From the NCBI RefSeq assembly GCF_963966145.1, contig NC_091048.1:22010001-22074000 (forward strand): a stretch of 64,000 nt of DNA, given 5' to 3'. Each line of letters begins with the position of its first letter. Position 1 is the first letter of the stretch. A program made the position numbers and the translations under genes. Shown here one piece after another: positions 35,391-49,323 of the stretch. The notes below the pieces were generated by a model, which did not search any database, had not been told where the DNA came from, and worked only from the letters and a program-made list of their open reading frames with translations. Source of the DNA: Tenebrio molitor (lineage: Eukaryota > Arthropoda > Insecta > Coleoptera > Tenebrionidae).

Positions 35391-37907
35391 CACAATTAAA
35401 TGAATATTGGCCGTTTCCAGCGGTTCCCAAACGGTTTTGGCAAAATTTTCAAATTGCTCTTGTACCCACACGGTTAAACTTTGGATACTGAATTTTTTTT
35501 TAAGGAACTTCACTTGCGGATCAACTACAACTTCTGAAATTATGATTGCGCTAAGCACAAGAAGAGCTATCGTATAAAAGACGAAATGTGAAATTCATCT
35601 TACTCGAGAATTATATTATACAAGTCTCCTCAAAAAAGTGAAGTAGAACGAGAACTGCAGTTCTAACAAAATCTATTAGGTATAATAGAATGTTATCGTG
35701 TAAAATTATGGCAATTTTTATTCAGTTCAACTTCGAGCGAATCGGTGTTGATGTTATTGTTATACAAACGTTGTTGAGTTTATTATCTAAATAACTAAAT
35801 ATGGTATATTTCAGGAACCCAACATCATATCTCTAATAATTTATTATTGGATATGTCCCGAAGATTTGCATAAAATGATGCATTCAAGTTGTTCAATACT
35901 GTAAAAATGTATGAAAATGACTGTAGGTAATACAACAAAGGCAGAAATCCTTGAAGGCATCATCTTTCAGCAACCCACGTTAGAGTAATATCTAAACTGA
36001 CATCTTACTTGAATGCCCCCGTTACAACGTTTTGCAAAACTATTTGTAATAAGTACAAATCAATATTGTTTATACGATTTCCTGAAATTATTGAAAAAAA
36101 ATTATGTTTTTTTAACATAGGTAATTTCTCTAAAAATAATGATTATAGAATGTAAGATGTTGCCAGCTATTAACAGCAGCAGTTCTCTACCTTAAAAGGA
36201 ATTCAGCAGAGCTTGCATTTACTGGACGAAATCTGCGGAATCTGGTAGCATTTAGTTACACACAATTTACTCCGCAATGTGTTAAAACATTACAGATCGA
36301 TGAAACGGATGTAAACTGCAGGCCTGACATGCACACTTTTTAAAAATATCCGCATTGAAAGCTTTTTGTAATTATTATGTTATGAGTCAACCTATTTCGT
36401 AATCACAAGTTTTCTTGTTTCAATTAATTATTTGTGACATTTATTAATGGTAACATATACAGGTGTCCCACGCAAGTCGTCACTTAAATTTGTTAAAAAA
36501 CTAAATGTTAAATTAGAAATGAAATATAACATTCAAAGGCAATAAAGTAATTATATTTATAATAGGAAATATCAGATCCTAACACGAAATTAAATCATTT
36601 TCAACGATTCGATTGGCTTTTTGCTTCTCTAAAATATATTGTAATTTAAGCGCCAAACTTGATTAATGAGGCTTATTCGGTTTTATAGTTCAGTTCCTCT
36701 TTGCACAAAAATTAATCTGGGATTGCACCTCGGGTATATTAATTTATGGAGATAACTAAATTTTTCAAATCAAACTTGCACTGTCCAATTTATTGCTGCA
36801 TTTATGGCAACAAATTAATTGTCATTTCAGCCTTACACAGAATACAAATTTAATATTTACTTATTTATGGCTCAGAACGATTTGTTTTGTAGGTCGAGGC
36901 TTCGCCTCTTTATTCTACTCCTAACAATAATAATAATGTAATAATCCTCTGACAATCGGATTTCAGCATTACATGATATTTTCTGAATTCACATTACTAA
37001 TTGTGCGAAATGAAAAGGAATGCAGTACAAACGATAAATTTGATATATGATTTACATTTGGTATTGAGAAACCGTGTAGCGCTATTATTTAGAAATCACA
37101 TTAAAATTCTTAACAAGATACAATTAATGTGATATTAATCTGATAATAATGGTTGCTATTAGGTACTACTTATAATTAAAATTTGCATCATATGTAATGA
37201 TATATTTTTTAGAAAAAAGCAATTATCTGGCGCCTGCCTTATGTTCCGTAATTTTGTTCGCATTATTATTGCTTTATAGTTGTTTGTAATTTTGTTTGTT
37301 TGTTTGCATAAAATCATTTTTAATTTTTCTCGGAATGAGAGTAATAATGGAACTAACAACTTGGCAGAAAAATACGACAGCAAATATTACAAATAACACT
37401 TGACAACAAATTTCGCCTTTGTCTTGTTTGAAAAATGGAAATAATTCAGTGTGACGTTAATTGAAGTGCTAAATTAGCTCTTTGCAAGGATCTCAGTACT
37501 CGATTTTACGGTAAAACAACGATTTATGAAATCGTCGCCTCCGTTCTTCTCTCTTAAATGTTAATTCTGAAGACTTGCATTACAGAAATACAGATGTAAA
37601 TTGAGGAAGTGTATTTTTAAAGAAACAATCTCCGTGCAGTTGATGTGAAGATAGTATTTCTTCCACAAGGTGTTCGCACTCCTGTGCTATGTTATTTCTT
37701 AAAAATGACAATGTATAAATAAAAAAATAGCCGACCCTTTTATCGTGGCACTTGCTTTCAGTATGTTTTAAGTTTTTTTAGAATAGATTCCTAATAATTT
37801 CTGATAGCAAAGATATTTTAATATACTTAAATAGGATTCTTGTACAAATTTTAGTAAATCTTGAACAGAAGAATCCAGATATCTTCATAAAAATATACAT
37901 CTAAATA
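35391..37907. other. Spacer, no gene seen
   Basis: AT-rich. A lone terminus TATACAGGTGTCCCACGCAA lies at about 36458 with no partner in the window. No exon was recognised. Confidence 0.4.
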
Positions 37908-38273
37908 TCGGGCGTTCAAATGAAATCCTGGGTTGAGTAGGCGTTGGAAAAATTAAACCGTATAGAACAGTGTAAAGTTTGAATTTCCCGCCGTTTGACA
38001 CGAATGATATTTGTTTATGTTTAATCGGAACATAATTGAACATGTTTGTTTTCAGCAAAGGGTGCCCTTAGATATTTGCTTCGAGAATAGGAATCGTTGC
38101 GTTATTCTATTTTTGATGTAAAACATTGAAGAAAGAAAAAAAAAGAAAAATTTTTTGGCTCTAAATTTTAGGTTAAGTTTCACCATGCTCCAATTAATCT
38201 ACGCTTTAAAAAAGCACAACAACTGACGGTTTCCAACGCCTTCCAAGCCCAGGATTTCATTTGAACGCGCGAT
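37908..38273. mobile_element. MITE with ~40-bp inverted repeats
   Basis: GGGCGTTCAAATGAAATCCT, continuing to AGGCGTTGGAAA, is mirrored at the right end (...AGGATTTCATTTGAACGCGC) with a few mismatches. The core is about 366 bp; no coding. Confidence 0.82.
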
Positions 38274-38780
38274 ATTATGCAAGTGACGTAAGAATGAACA
38301 TGAAGAATAGAAAATGATGTTTTTATTTGTTCCAGTAAGTTAGAACTAGAACTGTTTGAAATGTCCACAGGCAACTCGACCGAGTCAAATGTAACCATTT
38401 CTCATCAATAATTACATGAAATATTTAATAATGAAATTATTCCTAGTAAAAAAAACCTCTAAAAAAGCGAAATAACGAAATTATTACCTAATATTTAACC
38501 GGTGCCTCTGTGGTGTGTAACACGAGTCGCCCATAATGACAGATGTCAAAATCAAAAATAGCAAGATGGCCGTTCAATGTTAAAAAGTAAACTTTATACT
38601 TTAGTAGACTACCTACCAATATTATTGAACCTTCAAGTACTAAGAATATTGCAACAAGAGAACTACGAATTACTGGTGCCTTAAAATTTGAAAATTGTAA
38701 GTCTGAAAATTGTTATTTTACTGTAACTGCAGCAAAAGAAAATAAATGAGTTCATGTCCGTTTTTTTTTTATTCGCTTGA

Positions 38781-38892
38781 AGAGTAAAAAGTATTATATC
38801 ATTCAGAGTAGAAGGTCTTTTTGTGCTTCGTCCAGTTGTTGGGCTTAGCACAAAAAGACTTACTTGTACTCTTAGTAATATAATCTACTCTT
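38781..38892. repeat. Foldback repeat
   Basis: Arms of about 47 nt pair with few mismatches; the inner parts are GGTCTTTTTGTGCTT and TAGCACAAAAAGACTT, around a short loop near 38829-38845. It is likely a MITE. Confidence 0.7.
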
Positions 38893-39064
38893 AAAGTATT
38901 GATTAATTTCCGCGTCTTATGTCCTGAATTCTCTCTTATTGCAGAGACTTATTGATTTCTAATTTTGTATTCTAATACATAATTTGTAACAATCACAATT
39001 CGAAGTGATTTTGGATTTTCTACTTTCTCCTTGTTGTATTTCTTTATTATTCCTGTTACTACTA

Positions 39065-39758
39065 CAGTGTGGAATAAAATGATTTACATCTAAAGTCGGT
39101 ACAGGTTGCAAAGAAGCATCTTGCAACCGATATTGAGAAATTTGCCTAATGTAACGATGTTTGTAACGACTGCAACAGTTACTTGTTTGGTGTGCGTCGG
39201 GATTCTAGTTACATTTTTTTAACTGTCAAATTGCTGACTTTTAGGTTATGTGTATTAAACGTTCTCCTTGTAATCAATTTGACAGGGATTTCAAATCTCA
39301 TGACAGAAAGAAGCGCCAACGTCGCCAACTATAAATGTTGTAAATTACCAGAAATGTTACCAACATAATTTTTTCCCCTGATTCTTTGCAACCTGTACCG
39401 ACTTTAGTTACATTTGCATTATCCTTGTAAAAATACGAAAGCCGCTCTACAAAAAAAGAAAGCCTAACCTCAAAATATTCCAAAATTCCAAATGTGATTT
39501 ATTGCGAAGGGATGAATGCAAAGTAGAGATTGAAATTAAAAAGGAGCTAACAAAAGCAAGTCACAGCTAGTGTTGAAAGTGGCCACCAACGTTTGTTAAT
39601 TCAATTTAGTAAATTGTAACAATTGTCAATTCGATTGATGACATTTATTGACAGAACTAATAGTTCGGCACTTCAAAAAAAAGTAGAGCGGTACAGGAAA
39701 ATTTACATGTGCAAAAATTCCAAAGGTAACTAGATGTAAATCATTTTATTCCACACTG
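39065..39758. mobile_element. TA-flanked TIR element with nested inverted repeat
   Basis: CAGTGTGGAATAAAATGATT, then TACATCTA, is mirrored exactly at the right end, with TA on both sides. A second inverted pair (AAAGTCGGTACAGGTTGCAA at 39094 and its complement at about 39385-39406) lies inside. A third small hairpin (GGTTGCAA...TTGCAACC) is at 39105-39130. No transposase was seen. Confidence 0.85.
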
Positions 39759-39760
39759 TA

Positions 39761-42700
39761 GAAAACTAATCGGGATGGGTTTCTTCTTTGCTCTTTATAA
39801 TTTTAAAAGCATATATCCAATTCGACGTTAATTTTGTTTTTTCTGAAAACATGTATAGCTTTGTAAAAAAAGAAACAAATCAATTTTTTCTAATAAATTT
39901 AGCTTAAAATTTTTGCATTATTAAAATCTTTAATATAACAAATTTAACGTTAATTAATTGTCTTTAATGACATAGTTGTGCAGATCGTACGTTTCCAATT
40001 TCCGTATTTTACCGAAAAAAATGCCTTGAATGGTACGAACGTTTTCAGCATGACTAGCTGAAATTCTCAAGTATGTATTTAATTTGTTTATTGGTGCCAT
40101 TCTACTTGTCTTATTACAATATTATTAATAAAAAAATAAATAAACTGATTTACATTGAATAGTCGCCGAGATCTGAAGCTGCCATGTGCGTCTTACGGAA
40201 TTCCTTTTAACAATCACGGTTACTTTGTTAGTACACGATGTTTACAATAAAAAAATCTTCGAAATGAATACATTAATCTCTGAAACAGTCGTTCATTTTT
40301 TCAATCAGAGCACTGCATTTTACATTTTAAAATGACGTGGTTCTAATTTACTGCGCAGATTCGTCTGTTTATAACGTAAGATGTAAAAATCCGCGATGGC
40401 TCCTAATATAGAATTATGGACATTGAAAGTTTTAAATCATCTTATATTTTTTGTACCGCCTGTACATACGCTCATGTATAAAATAGATATAAATAAAAAC
40501 CTTGTCGGCAAAATATGAAATTATTTCTCTTCTGCAGCATTTCCATATCAATTTGTTAGGTTCAACCATATCAAATGAAATTAATGGATCGCAATTGCAT
40601 AATCAATTAAATCCTATAATTCATAGCACACGGTCTATGGGAACAGTCATTATTTACAGCTTCTCATTTTACTTTCAACGTGATCCTTTGGCGGGAAATG
40701 TCCAATAAAACAAATTACGAATTAATTATTCATTCGCGATTTTTTCCACGAACATAAAATTAACCAAGTCGGTATGTTTTTGGTGAAGTTTTCCCGTTTC
40801 GGCTTTCTTTCAGATCGTCAGTGGACGTATATTACTCCGGTGGTGTTGTCTTGACAAGTCAAGTTCGTCGGCGTTGACAGCGAGGTGACTAACTGAAACT
40901 AATTCGAACGGTTCTAGGAACAAAAATAGTCACATTTTGATTATTTAGTCATTCGCGTGCTCCATATATGAGAGCGTCGGAGGAAGTGCGGTCAAGTTTT
41001 TTAAGGACAAAGCTTGGAACTCCATTGATGAATCAACATTAGCAGATTATGATTCAACAACATTTGAAGCGAGCGCAATTTAACCTACTTGTTGTATAAC
41101 AGACTACCGATTTACGGACTAATCTGGAGGATTAATTTTTATGGCGTGGGTTTAGTGTAATCTGAAATTAAGTAGTAACGTGCATAAATCACTGTGATAA
41201 ATTGCTCTTCACTACAATGATCGCTAATCAGAAAGAACCGATTGAATATGGTAATTTAATGAGATCATGCATTTGCATGTAAGTTTTAGGTAGCGCCTTA
41301 ATTATTCGTAATTAATTGGAATTTTTAATTACACTGAAATTTATTGCACCTTAAAAATCGACGATTAATATTCGAATATTCGCATTTAAATAAATCACCT
41401 GCGGAAAAAATCGAATCAAAATAAAATGTCTATCGAAATGGAAGAAGTAGCGATTACTGTGGTAATTAGTGGCGTGTACGCAAGTGTTAATGGCGGCAGT
41501 CGGTTTGATAAATTTTATTTGTAGGGGTTAAAGACATATCAGTAAAAATTAATATTAAAATGATATTTTCATTCATAAAAACGTTGTGTTTATTGAAGTT
41601 TACATAATCTGAGCAATACGATAAAAGCGGGTACGAACTCTACTTACCGGGAGGTCAATGTCAAACCAATTATTATCGATAGGCTCCGTTAGAAAAATGA
41701 TTTTCAATGGGACCGAACACCAAAACATCGTCGATTCGTCGATTTCGAATCAGCTGAACCATTGAGAGGGGTTAAAATCGTGTGCGTTTCCAGATCAAGT
41801 GAACTTTTGACTCGCGGTGGCAATAATTTCTATTTATCGAACAACAAAATACGAAAGGTCATCAAAACGTCCATTTAATACCGATCAGTCGGCTTGTAAA
41901 CACATTTCCATCGAGCCATTGTTGTGCTCGCCGCATTGAGTAACACCTCTCGTGGAGAGTAATTTTTTTGGCGCGTTCCACGTCCAAGTTGCTCCAGTTT
42001 TTCAGAATTTACAATGACGTTACTGTTATTTATTTCTGGTGTTGTTATTATAAAACATGTTTAATCATCGATTAAGTATGCTTTTAAATGTTGTAATTAT
42101 ATGTTTTGCAAAATAGCAACGTACCAGCTAGACATCAGCTGATTATCTGGCGCCTTACATGCGGAAAAGAGACAAACCGAAACGGGACGGCTTCTTTGCG
42201 TGTGTAAATTACATATTGTTGAAGTGTTTTGCATATTTTAGCCTTATAATTTGTTGATTTTTAATTAAATTATATTCTTTAAGGCGTACGGTGCATAAAG
42301 GCGATCCGTACAATTACTGCGGACTGACTGAAAGGCGTGAATAATTTTTTATCCTTTCGGCATTTTTTTTCTCTTCGTTCCCACTTGTTTGATTATCTCT
42401 TGAAGGCGCACAGAATGTCATGCGCAGTTATGTACCGCAAGATCGAAAAAACAACGGTCAGAGTGTATCACTCTGTGGAAAATTAAATGCAGAACTAACG
42501 CAGTTTTCAACGTAACTAAAATTTAATAACTTCCGTTCGTGCATTGGTTATGTCGTCAAACTGTATTAAAAAGCATCGCTCGTCTCGATCCAGAAAAATT
42601 AACTTCGTTAAAGCACGAACGAAAATATTTATTTTGAACTCACTACCTTCAAAATGACATTTCGCGGCCGCAACAGTCATCCGCGAACGTAGATTTCGCG

Positions 42701-44147
42701 CACTAGTGCTTCAAAATCATCTAATAACCATTCCCTTTTTTGAGTATTCTGAAAATAATTTCACTTGATAATAATAAAATCTGGTTTACAAAACGCCATT
42801 TCTCCAATTGGATGTTGAAAATTTCGAAAGAGTGAAAATAAATCGCCTTTAATTCGATTGACACTTTGGCAAGCGCATATGGACAAGCGCCATCTATGCA
42901 CAAAGGGTACACGACAAATCACAAATAATGTTCGTTTCAAAAAATATTCTACAAACTTCGATGCGAGAAAACGTATTCGGCACATTCGCGCAAATGAAAC
43001 ACTTGCTCCTTCGTCGCTCGTGTCTCAAATGCGCAAAGAATGTCTTCTCGCACTTAAGTTCGTAAGTAACTATTCCCGCACTCTGATGTTTTTTACTTTG
43101 CAAGAGAAACTAGGGCAAATTGCTTTGTAAGGTTGGTATTAAATGACTTGAGACAGACGGAAACCTCAATTCGCTTTAAATAAAATGGGCGTTTAATTAT
43201 CATTAATAGATTACAAATTAGGAAATCAGCAGCAAATAAAGCAGTATCGAATTTAATTATTTAATTTCAAGTGGCGTCAAAGTACTTACTTTCGTCGGAC
43301 AATTGACTTTTCGACAAAATTATAGCAGCAATAGAAAAATGACAGAAAAAATTATGAATCAAGAATGGACCGACACCACCGACATTTTAAATTTTAATAA
43401 TCTAGTAATCAGCGCGAAAGGTGCTAGCAACCCAATAGTAAAAAAGTTAGTGATGTTAAATTACATAAATGCATTTACTTTTTTAATTTAATTTTTAAAT
43501 ATTTTTGAGTTATTCGTAACAAAAAATATTGTACTTACCTAACTTCTGCGAGAAGAAATTTATCTTCTCGCATATTTTAGGTAAATAACTACATATTACA
43601 ACTATAAAACAAAACAAAAATCTTTTTAATACTTATCGAACTTTCCAATAAATTTGTGGTGCTCGTCCTGTGTTTGCTTTACGTACTGTCAAAAAAACGT
43701 TCTCTTCAGAACTAATTAGTCAGAATTTTTCTGGTTGTCTTTGTGCGACACATTTTAAAACAGAAATATTTAATGGTGGACTTAGATCGATATTCCAAAC
43801 TACATATTTTGTGAGATAGGGAATGTACGATGAAAGAGTGGAAATAGAAGACCATCAATACGTACTTCAGAATCTGTTCAAAGGGTTATGGATATAATAG
43901 AAAATGAACCGAAGACATCGATTTGTCATTTGTCACAACAAATGGATGAATATATGAATGTGTCATATACTGTTACACAAGGATTTGCATCTTTATCCTT
44001 ACCGAGTAACTGTAGTTCATTCAAGAGCTACTCACTCCTAGTTGATCCGCCACAACATCTACAGTTCTGTGAATGATTTTTAAACACTCTCCATCATAAT
44101 AACAAAGTTCTATAATTTCACGAATGAGGCATGGTTTTACGTACTTA
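39761..44147. other. Long spacer, no gene seen
   Basis: No exon or transposon was recognised. The 40900-42700 part is less AT-rich and repeat-poor, which could mean conserved regulatory DNA or introns of a neighbouring gene. Open frames at 42721-43130 on both strands overlap each other and carry no motif. Confidence 0.35.
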
Positions 44148-44149
44148 TA

Positions 44150-44424
44150 CAGGGTGTATCTGAAATACGTATATTAATTTTCACCAGTGGAAGAACATTT
44201 TGCAAAATTCGTAAAAGTTTTCCAAGATTTTTTGCCCCCCATTTTTTACCAAACGAGTCGTTTTGTGTGATTAACCGGTCTCTATTTTTTTATAACCATG
44301 AGAATTCTAAATTTTAAATCAATTTGTAACGATTTTTCGTAAAAATGTTACAGAGAAAACTTTCAAAAAATTGGCGAGTTCTCCCACTGGCTAAAATTAA
44401 CACACGTATTTCAGATACACCCTG
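44150..44424. mobile_element. 275-bp MITE, TA-flanked
   Basis: CAGGGTGTATCTGAAATACG, then TTAATTTT and CACCAGTGG, is mirrored at the right end with few mismatches. TA lies at 44148-44149 and 44425-44426. The terminus resembles those of the larger Tc1/mariner-like elements here, so it is probably a deletion derivative. Confidence 0.88.
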
Positions 44425-45393
44425 TATAGAATAGGATTTGTTCATTTTCAGAATATCAGAATTTGGAAAACCGAAAAACCCTAAGAGTTTATTGAAGCTT
44501 CTTAAGGTGTGCTGACAGTAATCAATGAAAAGACAATTAGTGCGATTCTGTTTCAAAATTTAGCAATATTGTTATTGAACAACATTGATTTGGCATAGAT
44601 CAAACCAATCAACAGCTTCATATCATAGCAACTACAACATTGTGATATAGCAATATTGGTAAATTTTAAAGCAGAATCGCACCAAATATTTGGGAATATA
44701 TTTATTTTTTCATCAAAACAATAAGGATCAGGAAGGAATTTTACGACGATTTTTGAATGAATTACACAATGAACTCCTGCAAAACTTCTCAATGCGCTTC
44801 TCGAACTTTCGTAATGTTACAGGATTTGATAATATGTACTACAATATTTTTGATTGTCGTGTCACAAGTCGTACTATAGTCATTTCTTTTCCCTCGCGAT
44901 TCTTCTTTTAACGGCCATACCTACCTCAAAAAAAAAGAACATAAACAACGCATAAGATATAAGATTAAAAGAATAAGCAGCAATCCCTAGACGCTAAAAA
45001 GTGTTTCCAACGCGCTGGAACGCAGAATAGCAACATGTTTTGAAATAGGGGATGGACATCACATTTTATAATAAATTATTTGTTATTTAATAAGCATCTT
45101 TCTTTTCTGCAAAAAGTCAAATATGTATAATTAAAACGACGATCAATGTACGGTTATGTATTCAAAGGAAATGTCAAAGGACTAAAAAGACGACCTGCAT
45201 TCGTAAAAGAGAGAGAAAACCAAGGCCTGCTTGACCACAATTTTTTTTGAACGCTCGATATAACCTTTTTGCTTTGAAACACATATCCATTCAAAAGTTC
45301 AAAACATCACAGACACAAAGGCCTATTTTTTATGGTTCCGTATCACATTTTTGTGTTTTTTTGAGGTTATTGCTTATCTTCTTTTTAATAATA

Positions 45394-45514
45394 ACGGGTG
45401 TTTTTTTTAAATTTCACCTCATAGTATTATACGGATCACGGATCAGCTGTTTAAATCTTACGTTTTTACACTCTTCAACGCCTACTACGAGATGAGATTT
45501 AAAAAAACACCCGA
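45394..45514. mobile_element. MITE family A, copy 2 (shortened)
   Basis: Starts ACGGGTGTTTTTTTTAAATT and ends AAAAACACCCGA before TA. It keeps the central GGATCACGGATCAGCTGTTT of the family, but the inverted arms are shortened to 121 bp total. Confidence 0.8.
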
Positions 45515-47450
45515 TATTACAGCTACTGTGTATAACATTTTTTTTCACCTTGGCCAAGTCAAAAAAATCTGTAGAGTTTGTGATTTTTCTGAATTGTGGA
45601 AAAAGTGTTCGATACCCATCTTATGTTTACACATTTCATGTTGATTCCTTAGTCCTTAAGTTATCTCTTTCAATATTTTTCTCTTTAAAATATTGATGTT
45701 TTCCTCGATAACGTTGACCGAGAACAGGGTTCGTCTATAATAGCTCCCTGTTTACACAGAATTGTTTTGTTCCTTGTTTTATGGTAGGATGCAAAGAGTA
45801 AGTCGTTACAAATGGTAACTTTCTCTCGTGCACTGACCATCTTAAATCTATTTTTAATAGATTTTCCTACCATTTGTTAAGAATTTTGTCTCGATATTCA
45901 ATCTTAAATATGTTTAAAGTGCGTTTATGCATTAATATCTCGATAATGACTGAAAGGACTTTTGTGAAATTTTGTCCTGGAATTAGTGAAAGTACTAATA
46001 ATAAACTGCGGGCGCACTCGAACTGCACCACGGATTATTGAGAATTATTTTTCCTACCTGAAAAATTTTCATACCTTGACCGAACTGCACCAAATCAGCA
46101 CCACCCCTAACCTTCTAGTTACCTGAACTGCACCAGGGATAAGTAAAATTATTAAAATTATAATTTCAAATATTTATTCCACCCAATTTATATGACACAC
46201 AAATAACAAAATGTTTCCTACTTATTCTATCTAATTTATAATCATTTATCATTTTCTCTATAAATATTTTTCTCTGAGAAATTTCTTTTCTAACAGTTTT
46301 CCTTTCATTCAAATTAACAGAATTAATTTTTATATAAACATCTGTTTGCATAGCTTTCATTACATCTATGAATAGGTGTATATTTGGATGTGGGGATGGG
46401 CAATAATTTTTCAATAGAGAGAGAAACGATTCGCAGCAATTCGTCGTTCTATATAAACATATTTTTGGAGGGAAAGGGGCATCTTCTACGATATACGTGT
46501 CCGTTAGTTAGTTTGTGAATTCTAATACCCGTGGATCATCCGGTTGATCACATATAAAATCAAAAACGAATGTGTCACCAACTTCTTCAGGCTTTAAAAA
46601 AATTAAACCGAAAATATGCCGAATCCATTTTCCAGTTAGCGAGTCATTTTCTTTGTACTCCTTTGCCAGACCAACTTGTTGGATTTTTCTCCACCTATCG
46701 AGAGATAATATTTTTTTTTTCAATTATCAATCGTTTCAGAAAGCACGTACTGCAACTTACCACGACTGTGTGAGATGAAAACGACATCCAATAATAGTAC
46801 ATCCTGGGAAAATTTCGTTTACACTTGCATGTATCGCCATTTCAAAATTAATTGTAATCCATTTTGGTTCAAAAGTCAAGTAGATTTCGTGACATTTTTG
46901 TTTTATCAAACGAAATAAATTACAGTACGTCTTTTTTTGTTTATCTTTTAACAAGCAAAAGGCCACTGGTACATAAATATCATTTGCAAGCACAAATATT
47001 GTAAATAACTACAGAAAATACTTGGTGCAGCAGTCGAATGTTCCATCCATATACACCATATTATGACTGCACATGAACCGTAGATTTGATGGACAAGTAA
47101 TAGCTACTTGTGCAATAAGTTAGGAAAAAACACTTTTCCTATGAATTGCACACATGATTTTTTCTACTGGAGTTTGGAAAATACATAAAATTTGGATATT
47201 TTTAATATACTATTAATTATTTCTAAATTAAAAAGCGAAATCAAAATTGTTCTGCTTTCGTTACCATAGAGAAACAATTTATTAGATAATGAAAAATTGT
47301 GAAGGCGTTTAAGCTTTTGTCTCAATTAAATACCAGTTTTTACGTTACGTATCCCAGGAAACGACCAAAATTGAACTTTTAGTGTTGAAATATTATTTTC
47401 CGTTGACCGCTTCTTAATTTCAATATTAATGAATTCTTTTGTCTAAATTA

Positions 47451-47482
47451 TAGTGTATTAATGGACCTCATTAATACACTAT
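47451..47482. repeat. Tight 13-bp hairpin
   Basis: TAGTGTATTAATG and CATTAATACACTA are separated by five bases, inside the insertion in the MULE. Confidence 0.85.
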
Positions 47483-47939
47483 TTTTCATTAATCAACGAT
47501 TTTTGCGATTTTGACGTTTTGATTAAATTTTGATGTATAAACAACCTCGAACATGCATTGTTTGCACTTACCAACACTGCAGCAGGTAGTGCAGCAGGGT
47601 TTTCTATATTTTATAGCTCCATAACTGCACAATTACAAATTCACTTTTTTCAAAAACCGACATTTTTGGTTATAATTCGCATGTCATATTTTTCAAAGGT
47701 AACTAGCAAGCGTGATTTTTACGTGAAATTGAATGTGAATGGAGCTGACTCTTTGTAGAAAAGTGAATAGAAAGTGTTGAAAATTTAAAAATGGCCTTCC
47801 CTGAGGACAAGAAAAGAATGAGGGTATTTATAAGGTCTCATCTTTATGGAAAAAGATGAAATTGGTTTTGATTTGGCTTTAATTTCAAAATTTGTCACCA
47901 AAAAAAAAGTTTGCGGTCAACGAAAAAATTTTGTAATCA

Positions 47940-48052
47940 ACTCTTTTGTTAATGGGCGATTAATAATCTCAACTATTAAAGCCACGCACTCGCTACACTT
48001 GTTCGTGCTTTAAACAGTTTCGATTATTAATCGCCTTCATTAACAAACTAGT
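47940..48052. mobile_element. Short foldback MITE
   Basis: GTTAATGGGCGATTAATAAT pairs with ATTATTAATCGCCTTCATTA. Inner strings ATTAAAGCCACG and CGTGCTTTAAA also pair. It lies within the larger insertion. Confidence 0.65.
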
Positions 48053-48617
48053 TTATTAAATAACTATTCCGCCCTTAGTAGGAAATTTTTCACTTTTCCT
48101 AACTCAAATTAGTATTACAATGTTGAAGTTTTCCAAACTCTAGTAGAAAAAAAACTATTATGTTCAACAACTTGTCATTAATAGGTACATATAAAATTTT
48201 CATTTTGCACTGTTTTTACTAGTATTTCGACTTCGCCAAGGAATTGGTGAACTTCCTCCAAAGATTTCAGAAGTTTGGGAATGCTTTTGAGTTTATTTCT
48301 ATTTAAATTATTTTTGATATATCGAACGTCAGTGGAAGTCAATTTAGAAGACGTTTCTGCGGTCAATTCCGAATGGATCATTTTCGAGGGCTTCTCCGAA
48401 AAGATGTCTTCACGTGCCTTCCTTTTCAAAGAATTACTTACAATTTGTCTTGCTAAAACATTTTTAGCAGCTCTGTCATGAGTGTGCTCTCCAACAACTC
48501 TTGATATAACGTTTCGGTTTTTATTGACAATCGGTTAGTAACGTACAGCTTTTCTAACCTCTTAAAGGTTAGAAAGTGAGCGATTACTCGTGTACACATC
48601 AACCGGTCAGTAATGAA

Positions 48618-48810
48618 CAGTGTCCGGACGAAATAGTACCGCACAAGTCGACCAGTACAACTTTGCGTAATACCCCACTCACATATAAACACGATTCAGC
48701 TGGTTCGCTTTCAATAACAGGGAACCAGCGAAATCGTGTTTATGTACGAGCGAGGGATTACGCAAAGTTGTACGGGTCGACTTGTCCGGTACTATTTCGT
48801 CCGGACACTG
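48618..48810. mobile_element. hAT-like foldback MITE with 8-bp target duplication
   Basis: The terminus CAGTGTCCGGACGAAATAGT, then ACCG, ACAAGTCGACC and beyond, pairs with the right end over roughly 85-90 nt with scattered mismatches. GTAATGAA is duplicated exactly outside both ends (48610-48617, 48811-48818). An 8-bp target and a CAG-type terminus are hAT hallmarks. The length is 193 bp. Confidence 0.92.
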
Positions 48811-49323
48811 GTAATGAAACCCATAACTGACCTGTGGTGGCGCTACTGTCGCATCAATCGCGAAAATCTCTGTACGTTTTTCTGGTACCGTAATTTGCTT
48901 TACTCAGGTAAGAAATTGAGTGTTAATTTGTGTGCGGATTCCCGCAATTCTAGGGAGGGTACACTCTATTTTACTATCGCACATTTTGTTTATTAAAAAA
49001 TGTGAGCAAATGTCAATTTGGTTTGATTTTTGTGAACTAAAATTTAATACAATCTCAATCGTGCGCGCCTACTAAGTTTTAATATTTTACCGAAATAAAC
49101 GATAATATTACGGAGGTTGGTTTTTATTTATTTTTTATTATTATAATGTTACTTGTTTTATTAAATGATTGATTGTGAATAAAATAGTGTACAAACTTCG
49201 GCGAAATTCCATTCCTGTGTCTCGACAACTAATTCACCTCGAGGGCAAGCCTCTCGGTAAACTATTGTTCTCTCGACAGGAATGGAACACTTTCCTCCTC
49301 GGTATATGTAATATACTATTATA

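Larger units (their letters stand above)
47127..48142. mobile_element. Unclassified insertion in the MULE coding region
   Basis: The MULE frame stops after INDKLLNIIVF (near 48142, minus strand) and resumes at LIAQVAITCPSNLRFMC (near 47127), so about 1 kb was inserted. Inverted strings TCTACTGGAGTTTGGAAAA (47161) and TTTTCCAAACTCTAGTAGA (48129) lie near the ends. The exact ends and target duplication are unclear. Confidence 0.55.
46166..48560 (-). pseudogene. MULE transposase with FLYWCH remnant
   Basis: Read on the minus strand: VVGEHTHDRAAKNVLARQIV (end of a FLYWCH zinc finger), KRKAREDIFSEKPSK, a linker with LPKSLEEVH-like LLKSLEEVHQFLGEVE, and a ~1-kb interruption. The MULE core follows: MVYMDGTFDCCTKYF (first catalytic Asp near 47046), an in-frame TAG at 47009-47011, ANDIYVPVAFCLLKDKQKKT, WITINFEMAIHASV (Asn where the family has Asp) and GCRFHLTQSW. 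The C-terminal part runs to 46166. The stop, frame changes and the missing second Asp make it inactive. It lies within the GAACTGCACC-flanked element. Confidence 0.88.

Noticed and set aside
42721..43130. Overlapping frames on both strands (63-90 codons)
   Set aside because: They are mutually overlapping with no domain, signal or homology pattern; likely chance.
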